Below, piece by piece: positions 1-6,299 of a stretch of DNA of 17,168 nucleotides. A model generated the notes under the pieces. That model saw only the letters and a program-made list of their open reading frames with translations. It did no database searches and was not told where the DNA came from. The stretch's first letter is position 1, and every line of letters begins with the position of its first letter. This DNA is from Clostridiales bacterium (GTDB taxonomy: Bacteria; Bacillota; Clostridia; Lachnospirales; Lachnospiraceae), in NCBI GenBank assembly GCA_018374355.1, contig JAHAFI010000048.1, positions 1 to 17,168 on the forward strand. Reading direction: 5' to 3'. A program made the position numbers and the translations under genes.

Positions 1-84
1 TCTTATTGTATTACAGCTTGCCCGATAATGCAACGGAAAATCCTGACAGAAAAATACAAAAAAGCAGCCAAAAAGTACAAATGA
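1..84 (+). CDS. Possible 3' end of an upstream gene (partial)
   Basis: A frame open from base 1 ends at a TGA at 82-84 and encodes a tail ending in KYKKAAKKYK, a basic C-terminus of a kind common in real proteins. A second frame (3-92) is also open and ends at a TGA at 90-92, so the frame is not certain. Codon choice (ATC, CTG, TAC, AAG) looks more natural in the first frame. The gene would converge on the wall-protein gene and share the hairpin at 95-131. No function can be inferred from 27 residues. Confidence 0.3.
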   Translation, partial: SYCITACPIMQRKILTEKYKKAAKKYK

Positions 85-94
85 CTGGTAAATG

Positions 95-131
95 AAAAAA
101 AACAGTGCCAACTCTCCCAAGTCAACACTGT
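95..131 (-). terminator. Rho-independent terminator of the wall-protein gene
   Basis: Read on the minus strand, an 11-bp stem (arms at 121-131 and 102-112, three internal wobble pairs, 8-nt loop) is followed by a run of eight T. It lies 13 bases past the TAA stop at 145-147. On the plus strand the stem is followed by a weaker pyrimidine-rich stretch (CTCTTCTATCTTCTT), so it could also stop a gene arriving from the left. Confidence 0.88.
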
Positions 132-144
132 CTCTTCTATCTTC

Positions 145-2706
145 TTATAAATTCGGATCTGTCGGATCCCAATTCTGTGACGCCGGAATCTTAGGCGTTA
201 CCGGTTTATCAAACGGTGTAGCCGCTGTATCAGAAATAGTAACCGTTGTACCCAATCCACAGTTATCATAAATCCACTTCGCATCCCGAACAGTCAGACG
301 AATGCATCCGTGAGATGCCGGTCCGCCCAGTTTATTGTACTCACTTGCACTCAGATTATAGCTGGTCATATTGGAACCTGCAACTGAGTGGAACAAAATT
401 CCTCCAACAACACGAGTACAATACTGTCCGTAAGACGGTCCCATCAGTGTATGCCAACGATATTTTGCCGGTGTTTTGAAGGTTCCCACCGGTGTCGGTG
501 TGTTTGGCATTCCTACAGAACAAGCAAAGGTTTTTACCGGAATGATATAACCATTTGCGCCATCTGCCGCGTATACGGTAACCTGACATTTTGCACGGTT
601 TACTGTAATATAGTAAGAAGACTGTCTTCCAATCACGCTGTCCAGATCCTGTACAAGCTGACCGCTGTTGTTGAAGTAGTATTTATATCCTCCAATGTAC
701 TTCCATCCGGTCACCATTGCGCCGTCCGCTTCAAAGTAGTACCACTGACTATTCAGTTTCTGCCAACGGTTCTTCAGGTAAGTGCCGTCTCCGCATTTGA
801 AATACCATTTGCCGCCGGACTGTTCCCATTTTCCTCCATAAACCAGAGGATCGTAATTCGGAATCCATCTTCCGTCAGCTCCTACATAATAGGAACCAAC
901 CCATGTGTTGGTAACCATTGCTCCGCTTCCGTTTACATAGTAGTAACCGTCAACCCATGTATTTGCTGCCATTGCTCCGCTTCCGGTCAGGTAGTACCAT
1001 GTACTTCCCAGTTTGATCCAGCCGGTCTGCATCGCTCCGCTTTCAGCTAAGTAATACCATGTTCCTCCCAGATTCAGCCAGCCGGTCTGCATCGCTCCGC
1101 TTCCAGCCAGATAATACCATGCTCCTCCGATATGCTGCCAACCTGTCAGCATCGCTCCGCTTCCGGACAGATAATACCATGTTCCGTTAATCTTCTGCCA
1201 GCCAACCTGCATCGCTCCGCTCGCGCTGGAGTAGTACCATGTTCCTCCCAGATTATACCATCCGGTCAGCATTGCTCCACTTCCGGACAGGTAATACCAT
1301 GCTCCGCCAATATACTGCCAACCAGTCTGCATCGCTCCGCTTCCATTGGAGTAGTACCATGTTCCATTAACCTGATACCAGCCTGCAGCCATAGTACCAT
1401 TGTTACGCATATAGTACCATGTAACTCCATCCGGACGAATCCATCCCGTAGCAACTGCTCCGCTTCCATTCATCCAGTACCAGTTTCCGTTAATGAAATT
1501 CCATCCGGCTCCAATCATTGCTCCGCTTCCGTCGCAATAGTACTTGTTACCGTCTGCTGCTGTAAACAATCCGGTCTGCATCACTGCGGTATCCGCATCC
1601 ATGTAATACCATTTGCCGTTGATCGCACGCCAGCCGGTAGCAGCATTGCCGTTTTCAAACCAGTACCATTTTCCTTCGATGTGCTGCCAGCCGTTTGCTC
1701 CGGAATTTGCCACCTGACTTGCATTGTTGAAGAAATAAAGTTTTCCTTTGATTACTTTCCATCCGGTATAGTTCTGCCGGATTCCGGTAGACTCATCAAA
1801 ATAATAAGTCTTTCCTTCTGCATTCTGGAATCCCTTCTGGGGCGCTCCCTCTGCATTTAAGAAATATGTATCTTTCCCAATTGTCTGCATTCCGGTTTTT
1901 CCGGTCTCTCTGGTTCCGTCCTCTTTCAGGAAATACCATTTGCCGGAAACTACTTCCTGCCAGCCTTTTTTTGCCGCATCCCGTGTTCCGTCGCCTTTCA
2001 GATACATCCATTTACCGGAAGCCACTTCCTGCCAGCCGGTCTTAACGGTACCCTTGCCGTTTTCCGCATAAACCCAGCAGTTCTCTGCCGGCTGCTTCCA
2101 GCCATTCTGAGACTTGTCCACGCTTCCGTCAGCGCTCAGATAATACCAGCCATGACCGTTTATGTTCTGCCATGCTGTCTTTGTCTCATCAACCTTTCCG
2201 TCAGCATTCAGTTTGATCCATTTGCTGTCTTTGGTGCTTACCCACTGGTCTGCTTTCACCAGTTTTCCAAGACCATCCGCTTCCGGGCTGGTTCCTGTCT
2301 CTGCAAAATAATATTTGCCGCTCTCTTTAATCGGATATCCAACCTCGTCCTTACCTTCAATTGCCTGAACACCTGTAACCAGATATCCTCCGGAAATACA
2401 GAAAATGCCGTTCTCACCAATTGTATAGATGCCGTCTGCTGCAGACACACCATCTGCATCAGTCAGTTTCCATTTTCCTTCTTCCTCAACCCATTGATAA
2501 ACTGCTTCTACTCCCGCTTTTTCTGTTCCGTCAGTTGTTGTTTCTGTATTCGAAAGTCCTTCAGCATCAGCCGGAGTATTCTCTTCGCCGGTTCCCAGCT
2601 CTGTTACACTCGCCGGGGTATTATTTTCTGCCGCCGATACAGGCACTGCCATGGATAAGGTAACCAAAATTCCGAGTCCGAACAACAGACTTCGTCTTTT
2701 CTTCAT
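145..2706 (-). CDS. Secreted wall-binding repeat protein with YkuD L,D-transpeptidase domain
   Basis: An 853-aa protein expected to be exported, to bind the cell wall and to form or exchange L,D peptide cross-links in peptidoglycan. Residues 1-25 are a classical signal peptide (KKRR, hydrophobic core, likely cut after VPVSA). A Thr/Glu-rich linker follows, then about 25 repeats of the form GW-x-x-x-x-G-x-WYY-x-x-x-x-GAM (CW_binding_1/choline- or glucan-binding type) to about residue 690. Residues about 698-830 are a YkuD domain with H773 (LFHS) and the catalytic motif SHGCIRL (H799, C801). The start at 2706 is chosen because an AGGAGG site (2713-2718) lies 6 bases upstream and the signal peptide begins there. 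An in-frame TTG at 2776-2778 falls inside the promoter -35 box and cannot be the start. The Cys and His residues are intact, so activity is likely. The ligand of the repeats (phosphocholine or glucan) is not shown by the sequence. Confidence 0.93.
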   Translation of the reverse strand: MKKRRSLLFGLGILVTLSMAVPVSAAENNTPASVTELGTGEENTPADAEGLSNTETTTDGTEKAGVEAVYQWVEEEGKWKLTDADGVSAADGIYTIGENGIFCISGGYLVTGVQAIEGKDEVGYPIKESGKYYFAETGTSPEADGLGKLVKADQWVSTKDSKWIKLNADGKVDETKTAWQNINGHGWYYLSADGSVDKSQNGWKQPAENCWVYAENGKGTVKTGWQEVASGKWMYLKGDGTRDAAKKGWQEVVSGKWYFLKEDGTRETGKTGMQTIGKDTYFLNAEGAPQKGFQNAEGKTYYFDESTGIRQNYTGWKVIKGKLYFFNNASQVANSGANGWQHIEGKWYWFENGNAATGWRAINGKWYYMDADTAVMQTGLFTAADGNKYYCDGSGAMIGAGWNFINGNWYWMNGSGAVATGWIRPDGVTWYYMRNNGTMAAGWYQVNGTWYYSNGSGAMQTGWQYIGGAWYYLSGSGAMLTGWYNLGGTWYYSSASGAMQVGWQKINGTWYYLSGSGAMLTGWQHIGGAWYYLAGSGAMQTGWLNLGGTWYYLAESGAMQTGWIKLGSTWYYLTGSGAMAANTWVDGYYYVNGSGAMVTNTWVGSYYVGADGRWIPNYDPLVYGGKWEQSGGKWYFKCGDGTYLKNRWQKLNSQWYYFEADGAMVTGWKYIGGYKYYFNNSGQLVQDLDSVIGRQSSYYITVNRAKCQVTVYAADGANGYIIPVKTFACSVGMPNTPTPVGTFKTPAKYRWHTLMGPSYGQYCTRVVGGILFHSVAGSNMTSYNLSASEYNKLGGPASHGCIRLTVRDAKWIYDNCGLGTTVTISDTAATPFDKPVTPKIPASQNWDPTDPNL
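964..1383 (-). repeat. Seven-unit 60-bp tandem array inside the wall-protein gene
   Basis: Seven consecutive 20-residue units, starting with GWYQVNG and ending with GSGAMAA, have exactly 60-bp spacing. Blocks such as CTGCATCGCTCCGCT recur at the same phase. The outer units of the protein vary between about 18 and 26 residues and are more diverged. The near-identity suggests recent expansion or ongoing homogenisation by recombination or slippage. Confidence 0.9.
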
Positions 2707-2712
2707 CCTTCT

Positions 2713-2718
2713 CCTCCT
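2713..2718 (-). promoter_or_regulatory. Ribosome binding site deciding the wall-protein start
   Basis: A perfect AGGAGG on the minus strand ends 6 bases before the ATG at 2704-2706. It fixes the start at the signal peptide rather than at the upstream in-frame TTG. Confidence 0.85.
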
Positions 2719-2749
2719 CTCGTTTGTTAAACATTTCTTTACCTTACTC

Positions 2750-2778
2750 ATTCTATTACAAAACTCCAATGATTTCAA
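2750..2778 (-). promoter_or_regulatory. Sigma-A type promoter of the wall-protein gene
   Basis: On the minus strand the -35 box is TTGAAA (2773-2778), the spacer is 17 bp and the -10 box is TAGAAT (2750-2755). Each box matches 5 of 6 consensus bases. Transcription would begin near 2743, giving a leader of roughly 37 nt that carries the ribosome binding site. Confidence 0.8.
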
Positions 2779-2798
2779 CCCAAAGATGAAGGAACCGT

Positions 2799-2815
2799 CT
2801 TACATTTCCCTTACA
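2799..2815 (-). promoter_or_regulatory. Candidate WalR (YycF)-like direct-repeat operator
   Basis: On the minus strand TGTAAG, five bases (GGAAA), then TGTAAG again. This is an 11-bp-period direct repeat ending 20 bp upstream of the -35 box of the L,D-transpeptidase gene. The known WalR box is TGTWAH-N5-TGTWAH; both half-sites here match except for G at the last position. OmpR-family regulators in general bind repeats of this period, so a PhoP-like regulator is an alternative. Confidence 0.45.
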
Positions 2816-2843
2816 AATCCCCATCAATTTCTCCTCCGACCAC

Positions 2844-2872
2844 TTGACATTCTCCCCCGTCTAAACTAAAAT
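2844..2872 (+). promoter_or_regulatory. Sigma-A type promoter of the licC-like gene
   Basis: The -35 box is a perfect TTGACA (2844-2849), the spacer is 17 bp and the -10 box is TAAAAT (2867-2872, 5 of 6 consensus). The start of transcription near 2879 gives a short leader with AGGAGG at 2888-2893, 6 bases before the ATG at 2900. Confidence 0.87.
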
Positions 2873-2899
2873 CAAGGCATCATATGCAGGAGGTTTCTT

Positions 2900-3688
2900 A
2901 TGTTAAAAAATGAATTTGAAGCCCATTACCGTAACGGAGAGTATTCTGCCATTTCCCAGTATAAGGTGGATAATGCAGTCATTCTGGCCGTCGGCCTCTC
3001 TTCCCGGTTTGCCCCTCTTTCAGACACCACACCCAAAGGGCTTTTAAAAGTCAAGGGCGAGATTATGATCGAGCGGCTGATCCGCCAGTTATATGAAGCC
3101 GGTATTCCTGAAATCTATGTAGTTGTCGGTTATAAGAAAGAACTGTTTTGTTATCTTGAAGAAAAACACGGGGTCCATTTGATCGAGAATCCTGACTATG
3201 CGATTCGTAACAATCATTCTTCCATTTATGCCGCGCGGGATGTCCTCGGAAATTCTTATATCTGTCCGGCGGATCATTATTTTATGGAAAATGTATTTGA
3301 ACCCTACGTTTTTGAGCCGTTTTACTCCTCGGTTTTTGTCAGTGGAAAATCCACGGATTACTGTCTGTCCACGAATTTCAGCGGACGGATCACCCATGTA
3401 AAGCCGAAAGGAACCAATGTCTGGAGAATGCAGGGACATGCCTACTGGAACCGGCTGTTCTCCCGGCATTTTCTTGATCTTTTGGAGGCTGAATATGACC
3501 TTCCCGCCACAAAGGACATGTGCTGGGAAAATATTTACATGCATCATCTGGATACCCTGACCCTTTACATCCGGAAATATCCGGACGGTATCGTCCGGGA
3601 ATTCAACAATCTGGAGGAGCTTTGCTTATTTGATACTTCCTATATTCCCTACAGTGATTCTTTGAAAAGAGAGGCTGTGGCAGAATAG
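2900..3688 (+). CDS. licC: LicC-like CTP:phosphocholine cytidylyltransferase
   Basis: A 262-aa nucleotidyltransferase that probably activates phosphocholine (or a similar small phosphoalcohol) with CTP to give the CDP-linked donor used to decorate surface polymers. The Rossmann start AVILAVGLSSRFAPL (about 26-40), TPKGLL (K46), VVVGYKKELFCYLEEKHGV (about 74-92), RNNHSSIY and the metal-binding Asp in ICPAD (D125) all follow the order seen in pneumococcal LicC. VKPKGTNVWRMQGHAYW (about 170-190) and DMCWENIY further support the family. It carries about 24 residues before the nucleotide-binding strand and lacks the choline-kinase domain to which some clostridial relatives are fused. The usual AAG of the loop reads AVG, a mild change. 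It is transcribed alone from a strong promoter, divergent from a wall protein with choline-binding type repeats. No licA, licB or licD gene is in the window. The exact substrate is inferred. Confidence 0.87.
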   Translation: MLKNEFEAHYRNGEYSAISQYKVDNAVILAVGLSSRFAPLSDTTPKGLLKVKGEIMIERLIRQLYEAGIPEIYVVVGYKKELFCYLEEKHGVHLIENPDYAIRNNHSSIYAARDVLGNSYICPADHYFMENVFEPYVFEPFYSSVFVSGKSTDYCLSTNFSGRITHVKPKGTNVWRMQGHAYWNRLFSRHFLDLLEAEYDLPATKDMCWENIYMHHLDTLTLYIRKYPDGIVREFNNLEELCLFDTSYIPYSDSLKREAVAE

Positions 3689-3709
3689 AGGAAGCTCCCA
3701 GCTTACTCT
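3687..3709. other. Imperfect hairpin spanning both convergent stop codons
   Basis: AGAG-G-AAGCT, loop CCC, AGCTT-A-CTCT forms a 9-bp stem with one G/A mismatch. It includes part of the TAG of the licC-like gene (3686-3688) and the TAA of the desulfidase gene (3703-3705). No T-run follows on either strand, so it is not a standard terminator. It is the only structure in the 14-bp gap between the two convergent genes. Confidence 0.4.
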
Positions 3710-4980
3710 CCTACCATGATTTTAATAATCTCTTTATCCGTTTCTTTCATCCCTTCTTTTCCCAGACGGCTCATGTTGCGAATGGTTTCTTCCACTCCCT
3801 TCGTCACCAGTCCGTCTCCGCCCCGGATCTGCTGTCCCTGACAGAACATGCAGTATCCCAGAATTCCGGCCTCCACCGCTGCAGCGATCTTTCCTGCACA
3901 GGAGGCCTTGGCTCCGTCGCACACGATTCCCGATACGATTGCCAGCGCATTGACCAGTGTGTGGGCCACCTCCCGGTATCCGCCGCCCATCAGGTAGGCA
4001 ATTCCTGTTCCGCTGGCGCATCCGGCGCTGACAGCGCCGCAATAAGCAGACAGACGGCCGATTCCTGTTTTCTGATGAATCGTAATCAGATCAGAAACCA
4101 CCAGCGCCCGAATCAGCTTTTCTTCACTGATTCCATACTCTCTGGCATAGGCGATCACCGGAAGGGAAGCCGCCATTCCCTGATTGCCGCTTCCCGACAC
4201 GATAATGACCGGAAGCTCGCAGCCGCTCATTCTGGCGTCAGAACCTGCGGCCGCCCATGCCTTTGCCTTCACTTTTACGTCCTCGCCGAAGCATTCCAGA
4301 AGTACGCTTCCGATGTTGGCTCCATAGTCTCCCCGAAGACCTTCCATGGCAATAGCTTCGTTATATGCAATCTGTTTCCGGATCATGGGTGCCACGTCTT
4401 CCAACGCGACACAATCTGCAAATTCTACGATATCTTTCACATCCAGCAGATTTTTATTGGCCAGCCCCGTTTCTTTTGTCCCGCTCATCCCCATTTCGTA
4501 CAGCACTTCTCCGTTCTTTTCCAACAGAACGATGTTGGTGTGATACTGGCAGATCCGCAGCCGCACCCAGTCTTCTTCTCCATATAATGTAAGAATAATA
4601 TCGAAAATCTCATCGCTTTCGGCAGGTTTCACCGCAATCTCATGTTCCGCCAGATAGGTACGCATGGCAGCTTTCTCTTCCTCCGTCACTTCCGAGATGA
4701 CTTCCAGAACCCTTTCAGCTTTACCCGCCACGATTCCTGCTGCCGCTGCCGCTTCGATTCCCTTCAGACGGTTGGTATTTGGTACGATTACGCTTTTTAC
4801 ATTTTTTATAATATTTCCGCTGACTTCAATCAGAACCCGGTCCGGCAGCCTGCCAAGGCATTCTCTTGCTCTGGCTGCTCCGTATGCGATGGCGATGGGT
4901 TCCGTACAGCCCATGGCCGGAACCAGTTCTTCCTTTAGGATTTGAATGTAATTTTGATATTTATGGTCTTGTCGTGTCAT
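3703..4980 (-). CDS. cyuA: L-cysteine desulfidase, [4Fe-4S] (CyuA/YhaM, UPF0597 family)
   Basis: A 425-aa enzyme of the family that breaks L-cysteine into pyruvate, ammonia and sulfide in the cytoplasm. C25 lies in MGCTEPIA; C314 (SAYCG), C354 (VCDGAK) and C361 (SCAGK) complete the set. The 40- and 7-residue gaps between the last three equal those of the four cluster ligands reported for archaeal Mj1025 (C25, C282, C322, C329), so the iron-sulfur site looks intact. Related serine dehydratase alpha-type proteins are a possible alternative activity. The start at 4980 is chosen because ATGA overlaps the jetD stop by 4 bp and AAGGTG (4986-4991) lies 5 bases upstream. An in-frame upstream start at 5073 would lie deep inside jetD. 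No cysteine transporter or CyuR-type regulator is nearby. Sampled GC is about 55-63%, higher than jetD, so it looks like resident sequence although it is coupled to the defence operon. Confidence 0.88.
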   Translation of the reverse strand: MTRQDHKYQNYIQILKEELVPAMGCTEPIAIAYGAARARECLGRLPDRVLIEVSGNIIKNVKSVIVPNTNRLKGIEAAAAAGIVAGKAERVLEVISEVTEEEKAAMRTYLAEHEIAVKPAESDEIFDIILTLYGEEDWVRLRICQYHTNIVLLEKNGEVLYEMGMSGTKETGLANKNLLDVKDIVEFADCVALEDVAPMIRKQIAYNEAIAMEGLRGDYGANIGSVLLECFGEDVKVKAKAWAAAGSDARMSGCELPVIIVSGSGNQGMAASLPVIAYAREYGISEEKLIRALVVSDLITIHQKTGIGRLSAYCGAVSAGCASGTGIAYLMGGGYREVAHTLVNALAIVSGIVCDGAKASCAGKIAAAVEAGILGYCMFCQGQQIRGGDGLVTKGVEETIRNMSRLGKEGMKETDKEIIKIMVGE

Positions 4981-6299
4981 GTTTTCACCTTTTTCTCTTT
5001 TGACTTGATGTCCTCCAGCAGTTCTTTCAATATATTTTCCTGATATCCCGCCAACTGTTTTTTCCTCATGCATTCTGCCGTCTTTTTCAATTCAGGATGA
5101 TTTATATTCTCAAGTTTTGTTTTTCCGATATCTCCTATTTTCTCTTTTGAAAGGCTTTTTTCGTAATCATCAGGCGACATTCTCCATATATGAAAATGGT
5201 CTCCGAATTTTTTCCAGAGTCTGTCTGCAATACGGATTCCATCCGGATCAGCATCACCACTGTAGTAAACCTCTGTTCCGCCTGCAAGGATATGGGGAAT
5301 CAGTACCTGCACCACAGAACGGGGCTGGCCGGAGGTGCACAAAAGCGTACACTCTGAATCTCTCAGGTTGTTCAGCAGATAGCTGAAGACCATCTCGTTC
5401 TCCACCACATATACCTTTTTCCCTACAGGCTGTACACCGATGATTTCTTTCATATTTTCCATCGTAATGACATACGGTTCCTTTCGCTCACAGAAAACAT
5501 CATATGCCAGATGCCAGCCTTTCCGGGTAAGCATTCTGAGACCGTATGCATGAACCATGGAGGATACATTATCCGGAATCACAGAAACCTCCATCAGAAG
5601 TTTCCTCCACTGGTACGCACTTTTTGGAAAATCCATGTTCTTCCAAAAACAGATTCCATGCACCAAAAGCATCCCGGCTGCTGTACCCCGATCAAAATAA
5701 TGGGGATTTCCCGATATCTCTGCTGCCAAAACCGCCAGCGGATATTCCTCTCCTGTTTCCATCATTTCTTTGAGTTTCATCACTGCATTTCCTGCATTTT
5801 TTGCCAGCGCTTCCGCTGTTTTCTCATCTTTTTCGTATTCCTTTATCAGCAGTTGGTATCCGTATGTTTTCTCGGAAATCATCTCCTGTATCCATAAAAA
5901 TGCTGCAAAATCTCTGCCTGTGTTTTCCTCAAAGTATCTGCTGAGTCTATAAAGAAACTGCTGTTTTCTCTCCAGCTTCTCTTTTTTCCGTACCTGTGCA
6001 GCAAGAAGCGTCTCTCCAAAATATTCCTCCAGCGTTTCTTTCATATCAACCGGAGCAAACCGCGTTTTTTGCAGTCCCTTTTCAAATTCTGCAAAAGAAA
6101 ACTGAATCGTTTCATCACAAAAATCTCTGTCTGTTATAATTCCTCCCACCGCCCGCCGTTCTTCCTCTGAAGTCTTTGTAAGCGTAATCCTTCCGGCAGC
6201 TTTTCCATAGGATTTCCATTTTTTCCGAAATTCCGCAAAGCATCTGTCATAGGCTTTACGGCTTTTAAAATACTCCGCACATTCTTTATTACTGCACAT
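4977..6299 (-). CDS. jetD: Wadjet type II nuclease subunit JetD (TIGR02679, DUF2399)
   Basis: A 440-aa protein of the topoisomerase VI A-like/Toprim family, the DNA-cutting subunit of Wadjet. The N-terminal region (KKWKSYGKAAGRITL, then SEEERRAVGG) matches the TIGR02679 head domain. The C-terminal DUF2399 Toprim fold has the catalytic Glu in YVVENEM (E300) and the acidic cluster SGDADPDGIRIADRLW (D349, D351, D353). A Lys/Glu-rich tail ends the protein. The start at 6299 is preferred because GAGAGG (6307-6312) lies 7 bases upstream. An ATG at 6314 would add five residues (MRGYW) but has no good ribosome binding site. It overlaps the end of jetC by 11 bp, and its own stop overlaps the start of the desulfidase gene, so translation of all three is probably coupled. 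Confidence 0.9.
   Translation of the reverse strand: MCSNKECAEYFKSRKAYDRCFAEFRKKWKSYGKAAGRITLTKTSEEERRAVGGIITDRDFCDETIQFSFAEFEKGLQKTRFAPVDMKETLEEYFGETLLAAQVRKKEKLERKQQFLYRLSRYFEENTGRDFAAFLWIQEMISEKTYGYQLLIKEYEKDEKTAEALAKNAGNAVMKLKEMMETGEEYPLAVLAAEISGNPHYFDRGTAAGMLLVHGICFWKNMDFPKSAYQWRKLLMEVSVIPDNVSSMVHAYGLRMLTRKGWHLAYDVFCERKEPYVITMENMKEIIGVQPVGKKVYVVENEMVFSYLLNNLRDSECTLLCTSGQPRSVVQVLIPHILAGGTEVYYSGDADPDGIRIADRLWKKFGDHFHIWRMSPDDYEKSLSKEKIGDIGKTKLENINHPELKKTAECMRKKQLAGYQENILKELLEDIKSKEKKVKT

Noticed and set aside
964..1383. CRISPR-like array, because of the regular 60-bp spacing
   Set aside because: The period is in frame with a 20-residue protein repeat and there are no unique spacers.
388..1860. 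Two plus-strand open frames (388-1050 and 1132-1860) with a repeated RSAS-type pattern
   Set aside because: They mirror the tandem repeats of the wall-protein gene. The repetition comes from the sense gene, and no start signals are present.
2704..2778. Upstream TTG start adding 24 residues to the wall protein
   Set aside because: The TTG falls within the -35 box, and the added residues precede a normal signal peptide that has its own strong ribosome binding site.
4978..5073. Upstream start adding 31 residues to the desulfidase
   Set aside because: It lies inside jetD in another frame with no homology to the family. The ATGA overlap start puts the first cluster cysteine at residue 25, as in Mj1025.
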